A DNA stretch of 64,000 nt, from the NCBI GenBank assembly GCA_022376515.1, contig WTXI01000027.1, positions 1 through 64,000 of the forward strand, given 5' to 3'. Numbering within the stretch: position 1 is the stretch's first letter; each line of letters starts with the position of its first letter. The position numbers were made by a program, and so were the translations under genes. The notes under the pieces are model-generated. The model saw only the letters and a program-made list of their open reading frames with translations. It did no database searches and was not told the DNA's origin. Source of the DNA: Lactifluus volemus (Eukaryota; Basidiomycota; Agaricomycetes; Russulales; Russulaceae). Below, one piece after another: positions 59,439 through 64,000 of the stretch.

Positions 59439-60380
59439 ATGACAACACACCACTGTTGGCCTCCATTCTTCGGCCTCTCCCTCTGTTCCCTATTAATCTT
59501 CTCTCAACTCCCCGCTTATGCTCTAGTCGTCTCGGTTATCGAAAACACTGACACCCGCATTTCCTACCTCCCTTCAGTCTGTAACAATACCGGCGCTACA
59601 CCATCCGCATCTTGCACTGCTCCTTGGTAAGTGAAACAGCCGACAACAATCCGTTTTTACTCGTACCCTGATCCGTCCGGTCTACTTATTTCAGGCAGGT
59701 TATCGATTTTCCAGGTGCCTCGAGCGGGACTGTCACATCAACCTTTGGACCTACCTCCGGAGGGGGTAATTTCATCCCTCAGCTCTTCCTCGTTCTCCGT
59801 GGTATCTCCCTTGTTCTCCACACCTCTGCTGCCTCCAATGCCATCACCAATGTTTCTGTCGTGGCCTCACCCTCGAATCTCTTTGTCTCCTCAATCTTCA
59901 ATTCCTCAGCGGGCAGCATCTCGGTCGTCAATCTACCCTCCAATCAGGACGTTACCCTAGCGGTAACATATATATCCTCTCCAGATGGTGAGTCGACGAG
60001 GCTTGATATCGATTCAGTTACAGTCACCAGTGAGAACGACGGGTGAGGTCAAATCATTCCAACGTGTTCACAAGTGTTGACCTTCCTCGTCGCGCAGGCA
60101 TACATCACTCACCTCGGTCCCCTTGCCCTCCTCAAGTTCCCTTCCCTCTTTCATTATTCCCGCCCCTACGTCAACTCATACTCGTCAACCGCATTCTTCG
60201 TTAGCCCAGCCGAAAGGGACGATTGTCGCCGAATCCCTTGCGGGATTTTTTGGCCTCATCCTCATTGTTCTGTCTGTCTACGCGCTGTTGAAATGGAGAC
60301 GCCGAAGAAGACTACGATCTGCGGAAGACATGGAGTTGCGAAGGAGAGAAAAGGGCAAAGGTAGGCAAACGGGAAGCTAG
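59439..60380 (+). CDS. Secreted-type single-pass membrane protein
   Basis: MTTHHCWPPFFGLSLCSLLI begins a clear signal peptide (cleavage likely after AYA near residue 28). The ectodomain has beta-rich repeats (NVSVVASPSNLFVSSIFNSS, VTLAVTYISSPDG), followed by a Ser/Thr/Pro stalk and a membrane helix (SLAGFFGLILIVLSVYALL) with a basic tail (KWRRRRRLRSAED). The first intron (TG|GTAAGT...TTTCAG) is in phase. It pairs head-to-head with the surface protein at 57102-58911. No known domain; a surface or wall-associated role is inferred. Confidence 0.7.
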
Positions 60381-60582
60381 TTATGATTCTTTTTTTCCTT
60401 TGGGTCTAGACTGGACTAGATGAGACGTTCGCGGTGGACTCGATTACTCTATGAATAGCACAGTACCGTACATTACACTCGTCGTCATCGTCGTTGTAAC
60501 ACCTTCCATTCCCGTTCGGTATCTCGGCATCTCGTAACTGCTCTCGGGCCGTTCAGCCCCGCTTCTTGGTTGTACTTGAACC

Positions 60583-60932
60583 ATGTCGTCCCGAGAAGCA
60601 GACAGAATAGCATCCGCACAACAGACTCTAGATAGTACGCCACAATCTTTGTTTGAGCGAATTCATCATAAAAATAAATTCCCTTAAAGTCCTCTTCGAC
60701 ATGTCTCAACTCCTTGGCACGCAACTCGACAAGGAAACCCTTGCTACATGCATTGGAATGATCGAAAGTGGCGTTAATCCCGAGGCGTTAGCGGTCAGTG
60801 TCCATTGCACTCACCCTGAGGCCAAATTTAAACTTTGGATACTAGGCGGTGATTCAAGAACTTAGGAGAGAGGGGGCAGCCATTGCGTCCAGAACGACTG
60901 GGACAGTTGATAGCAATAGTGCGGGGAGATGA
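60583..60932 (+). CDS. MZT1: Mitotic-spindle organizing protein 1 (MOZART1)
   Basis: Three small exons (60583-60634, 60690-60793, 60846-60932) join in phase to 80 aa. The start is MSSREADRIASAQQTLDILF, then DMSQLLGTQLDKETLATCIG, MIESGVNPEALA and AVIQELRREGAAIASRT. This matches MZT1 along its whole length, including the ESGVNPEALA signature. MZT1 binds gamma-tubulin complex subunits (GCP N-termini) and recruits the complex to spindle pole bodies. The exons are too short for ordinary ORF scanning, so the gene is easy to miss. Confidence 0.93.
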
Positions 60933-61033
60933 TGATGATTAGTCATCAAGTTGTGTGTGGCGTGAGAATAAATGACTCCATGCCCTGACCCCAAGCCAAG
61001 CAAGCTCAACAACCTTACTCACATACACACATA

Positions 61034-64000
61034 ATGTCCGCACCAAGTTCACCTCGGCTCGTCGACTCCTTCTCAGTCCCAAGAGATGTTCTCCGGGAGT
61101 TTGAAGAGATGGCAGAAGAGGAGAATATTGATCCCTTTGCGGAGACTGCTTCTAAACGCCAAATCGCTGCCCGTCAATCCGACTACCACAATCGACGATT
61201 CAATCGTCTAGCAAATGAGAGTGCTGATGCCTTTGCCTCCCAGGAGAATGGTCAACCTACAGAAGGCGGTTATAAAGAGGCGATGAGGTTGCAGAGGCTC
61301 GAGAAGGAGGAACAACGCGTACGCAGGGCTATCGAGGAGAAAGAGAAGCGGGAGCGAGAGGAAGATAAGGAAAAGATGGATCTTGATCGCACTCCCCCCG
61401 CCGCTGAGCTCGAGGCTGCAGAGAAGGCCCTCGCCGCGAGCCAAACTCAGGAAACAAAACGCAAACGCCGCTGGGATGTCATCGAACCCGCCGAAAAGGA
61501 GGACAAAGTCAATGGGGATGGCGAGTGGTCTCAAGAGGCTCTCGATGCTGCACCCAAGAAACGTCGTTCTCGCTGGGACGCAACACCCGCCGATGTCGCT
61601 GACACGCCCAAGCGTTCTCGTTGGGATCAGACACCAGCAGCCGCGGGCCCGGACACTCCCATGGTCCCCATCATCATGAACGCGCCAGGTATCATGATGG
61701 AGGATAAGCATAATCGCTATCTTAGCGACGAGGAACTCGACGCAGTCCTTCCAGCGACCGGTTACACCATAGTGGCACCGCCGCCAGGGTATGCTCCTCT
61801 CATCGCCCCCAGGAAACTCATGGCGACGCCCATCACAGACGCCGGCGGCTTCCACATACAAGAAGGCTCGGATGCCGCCGCCGCCGCAGCTGCCGCAGGC
61901 CTCGCCCCTGAACTACCTACCGAAATTCCCGGCGTTGGTAACCTTGCGTTTTTCAAACCAGAGGATGCGCAGTACTTTGCCAAAATTCTCAAGGAGGAGG
62001 ACGAGACCGAGTTGTCTGTCGAGGAGATGAAGGAGCGCAAGATCATGCGCTTGCTGCTCAAGATCAAGAATGGCACGCCGTCCGTGCGCAAGACGGCTTT
62101 GCGCCAGATCACGGACAAAGCCCGCGACTTTGGAGCTGGGCCACTCTTTGATAAAATTCTACCTTTACTCATGGAACGGACGCTCGAGGACCAGGAACGT
62201 CACCTGCTTGTCAAGGTCATCGACAGAGTCCTCTATAAACTCGACGACCTCGTACGCCCGTACGTACACAAGATCCTCGTTGTCATCGAGCCACTCTTGA
62301 TTGACGAGGATTACTACGCGCGCGTCGAGGGACGAGAGATTATATCCAATCTATCCAAAGCGGCCGGCCTCGCGCATATGATCTCGACCATGCGGCCCGA
62401 CATTGACCACGCTGACGAGTATGTCCGCAACACGACCGCCCGCGCATTCTCCGTCGTTGCATCCGCCCTTGGCATCCCATCTCTACTTCCCTTCCTTAAA
62501 GCCGTTTGCCGCAGCAAAAAGTCATGGCAGGCACGACACACCGGCATTCGCATCGTGCAGCAGATAGCAATCATGATGGGTTGTGCCGTTCTCCCTCACC
62601 TGCGTAATTTGGTCGATTGCATCGCCCACGGCCTGTCCGACGAACAACAAAAAGTCAGAACCATGACTGCGCTGGGCCTCGCCGCCCTCGCGGAAGCTTC
62701 CGCGCCCTACGGTATCGAATCGTTCGATAACGTTCTCAAACCGCTTTGGTTGGGCATCCGTTTACATCGTGGCAAAGGTCTTGCGGCGTTCCTCAAGGCG
62801 ATCGGTTTTATCATCCCCCTCATGGACCCCGAATATGCCTCATACTATACCAAGGAAGTTACTGTCATTCTCATTCGCGAGTTCCAAACGTCAGACGAGG
62901 AGATGAAGAAGATCGTGCTCAAGGTGGTCAAGCAGTGCGCCGCCACCGAGGGCGTCACCCCCGCCTACATCAAGCAGGACATCCTCCCAGACTTTTTCAA
63001 GTCGTTCTGGGTGCGTCGCATGGCGCTCGACAGGCGCAACTACAAACAAGTGGTCGAGACGACCGTCGAGCTGGCGCAAAAGGCGGGCGCGTCCGAGATT
63101 ATCGGTCGTATCGTGAACGAGCTCAAGGACGAGGCGGAGCCATACCGCAAAATGGTGATGGAGACGATCACCAAGGTGATCGCTTCTCTCGGCGCCTCGG
63201 ACGTTGACGAGAAGCTCGAGGTCCGCTTGGTGGATGGGATCATTTATTCGTTCCAAGAACAGACGACGGAGGATCAAGTAATGCTCGACGGTTTTGGTAC
63301 GGTCGTGAACGCGCTCGGCATTCGCGTCAAGCCGTATCTCACGCAGATCGTCTCGACGATTCTCTGGCGGTTGAACAACAAGAGCGCCAAGGTTCGACAA
63401 CAGGCGGCGGATCTCACCAGTCGTCTCGCCGTCGTGATCAAGCAGTGCGGTGAGGACCAGCTTTTGAGCAAGCTCGGCTTGGTCTTGTTTGAGCAACTGG
63501 GAGAAGAGTATCCGGATACGCTTGGTAGTATCATTGCGGCCGAGGGTGCGATTGCCAACGTTGTCGGCATGACACAGATGAACCCTCCAGTGAAAGATCT
63601 CCGTGAGTATTCGGGCATCTGTCAAAGGAAATGTGCTTTCCTGCTAAACACCGTCTTAGTTCCTCGGATGACCCCGATTTTGCGGAATCGTCATGAAAAG
63701 GTCCAAGAAGCATCCATCAACTTGATTGGTCGTATTGGTGAGTTGTCGATATTTAAGCTCGCTTGGTTCACTAATATCGTTTTTCTTTTTTTTTCAGCCG
63801 ACCGAGGTGCCGAATTTGTGCCAGCGCGTGAATGGATGCGAATCTGCTTCGAACTTCTCGACCTCCTCAAGGCACACAAAAAAGGTATTCGGCGCGCAGC
63901 CGTCAACTCGTTTGGCTACATTGCCAAGAGTCTGGGTCCACAAGACGTGCTCTCTGTCCTGCTGACGAACCTGCGCGTGCAGGAGCGTCAATCACGCGTC
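61034..64000 (+). CDS. SF3B1: Splicing factor 3B subunit 1 (SF3B1/Hsh155), 3' end outside window
   Basis: Core HEAT-repeat protein of the U2 snRNP that holds the branch-point helix. A long first exon (61034-63602) is followed by exons 63660-63737 and 63798 onward, running off the window. The N-terminus has U2AF-interacting RWD/TP motifs ([25 protein letters not shown]). The HEAT region is strongly conserved: [80 protein letters not shown] and [20 protein letters not shown]. About 950 of the expected roughly 1200-1300 residues are present, with no frame break. It lies just downstream of MZT1 in the same direction (about 100 bases). Confidence 0.97.
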   Translation, partial: MSAPSSPRLVDSFSVPRDVLREFEEMAEEENIDPFAETASKRQIAARQSDYHNRRFNRLANESADAFASQENGQPTEGGYKEAMRLQRLEKEEQRVRRAIEEKEKREREEDKEKMDLDRTPPAAELEAAEKALAASQTQETKRKRRWDVIEPAEKEDKVNGDGEWSQEALDAAPKKRRSRWDATPADVADTPKRSRWDQTPAAAGPDTPMVPIIMNAPGIMMEDKHNRYLSDEELDAVLPATGYTIVAPPPGYAPLIAPRKLMATPITDAGGFHIQEGSDAAAAAAAAGLAPELPTEIPGVGNLAFFKPEDAQYFAKILKEEDETELSVEEMKERKIMRLLLKIKNGTPSVRKTALRQITDKARDFGAGPLFDKILPLLMERTLEDQERHLLVKVIDRVLYKLDDLVRPYVHKILVVIEPLLIDEDYYARVEGREIISNLSKAAGLAHMISTMRPDIDHADEYVRNTTARAFSVVASALGIPSLLPFLKAVCRSKKSWQARHTGIRIVQQIAIMMGCAVLPHLRNLVDCIAHGLSDEQQKVRTMTALGLAALAEASAPYGIESFDNVLKPLWLGIRLHRGKGLAAFLKAIGFIIPLMDPEYASYYTKEVTVILIREFQTSDEEMKKIVLKVVKQCAATEGVTPAYIKQDILPDFFKSFWVRRMALDRRNYKQVVETTVELAQKAGASEIIGRIVNELKDEAEPYRKMVMETITKVIASLGASDVDEKLEVRLVDGIIYSFQEQTTEDQVMLDGFGTVVNALGIRVKPYLTQIVSTILWRLNNKSAKVRQQAADLTSRLAVVIKQCGEDQLLSKLGLVLFEQLGEEYPDTLGSIIAAEGAIANVVGMTQMNPPVKDLREYSGICQRKCAFLLNTVLVPRMTPILRNRHEKVQEASINLIGRIGELSIFKLAWFTNIVFLFFSADRGAEFVPAREWMRICFELLDLLKAHKKGIRRAAVNSFGYIAKSLGPQDVLSVLLTNLRVQERQSRV

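Overview
The window looks like nuclear DNA of a filamentous basidiomycete. Inference: an Agaricomycete, with gene families most like those of Rhizoctonia/Ceratobasidium. The reasons are short, dense introns (mostly 41-65 nt) in almost every gene, basidiomycete housekeeping genes (eL30, ARP2, SF3B1, MZT1, pyridoxal kinase), and expanded fungal NLR-type STAND proteins. Exon models were built by hand from splice sites and reading phase.

Layout. 1-1340: gene-free, with an LTR-like stretch. 1343-6147 (-): NLR-1, a NACHT-WD40 protein. 7010-13704: a rearranged block holding two diverged copies of an ADF-H/coiled-coil/PH gene (7010-8410 broken, 11900-13704 better kept). Between them lie a squalene-epoxidase fragment (8710-9175) and a Goodbye-domain protein whose NACHT/sensor part is replaced by a C-rich minisatellite tail (9639-11502). 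15252-15557: a small basic protein. 16098-17863 (-): an 8-exon gene of unknown function. 18215-19833 and 21314-22927 (-): two ROG1-like serine esterases. 23371-26358 (+): a vezatin/myosin-binding-type membrane protein. 27933-32661 (-): NLR-2. 33046-33551 (+): eL30. 33653-35260 (-): a decayed ARP9-like gene. 36418-37006 (-): a small membrane protein. 38053-40586 (-): a LisH/Flo8-like regulator. 40891-46698 (-): a three-START-domain membrane protein. 46887-48223 (+): pyridoxal kinase. 48449-50157 (-): ARP2. 50463-55224 (-): NLR-3. 55918-56064 (-): a sulfite-reductase fragment. 57102-58911 (-) and 59439-60380 (+): divergent cell-surface membrane proteins. 60583-60932 (+): MZT1. 61034-64000 (+): SF3B1, cut by the window edge.

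The most notable system is the STAND/NLR set. Three full-length NACHT-WD40 proteins keep intact frames across all exons and exactly 14 near-identical WD40 repeats each. NLR-2 and NLR-3 carry an MLKL/HeLo-like helical N-terminus, while NLR-1 has a different helical N-terminus on a related NACHT-WD40 body. A NACHT-less Goodbye protein lies about 3.5 kb upstream of NLR-1. By analogy with HET-D/HET-E, these would be self/non-self or damage sensors that trigger cell death; here that is inference. Gene fragments collect around the NLR loci. Several conserved neighbours show single-base frameshifts, whereas the NLRs do not.
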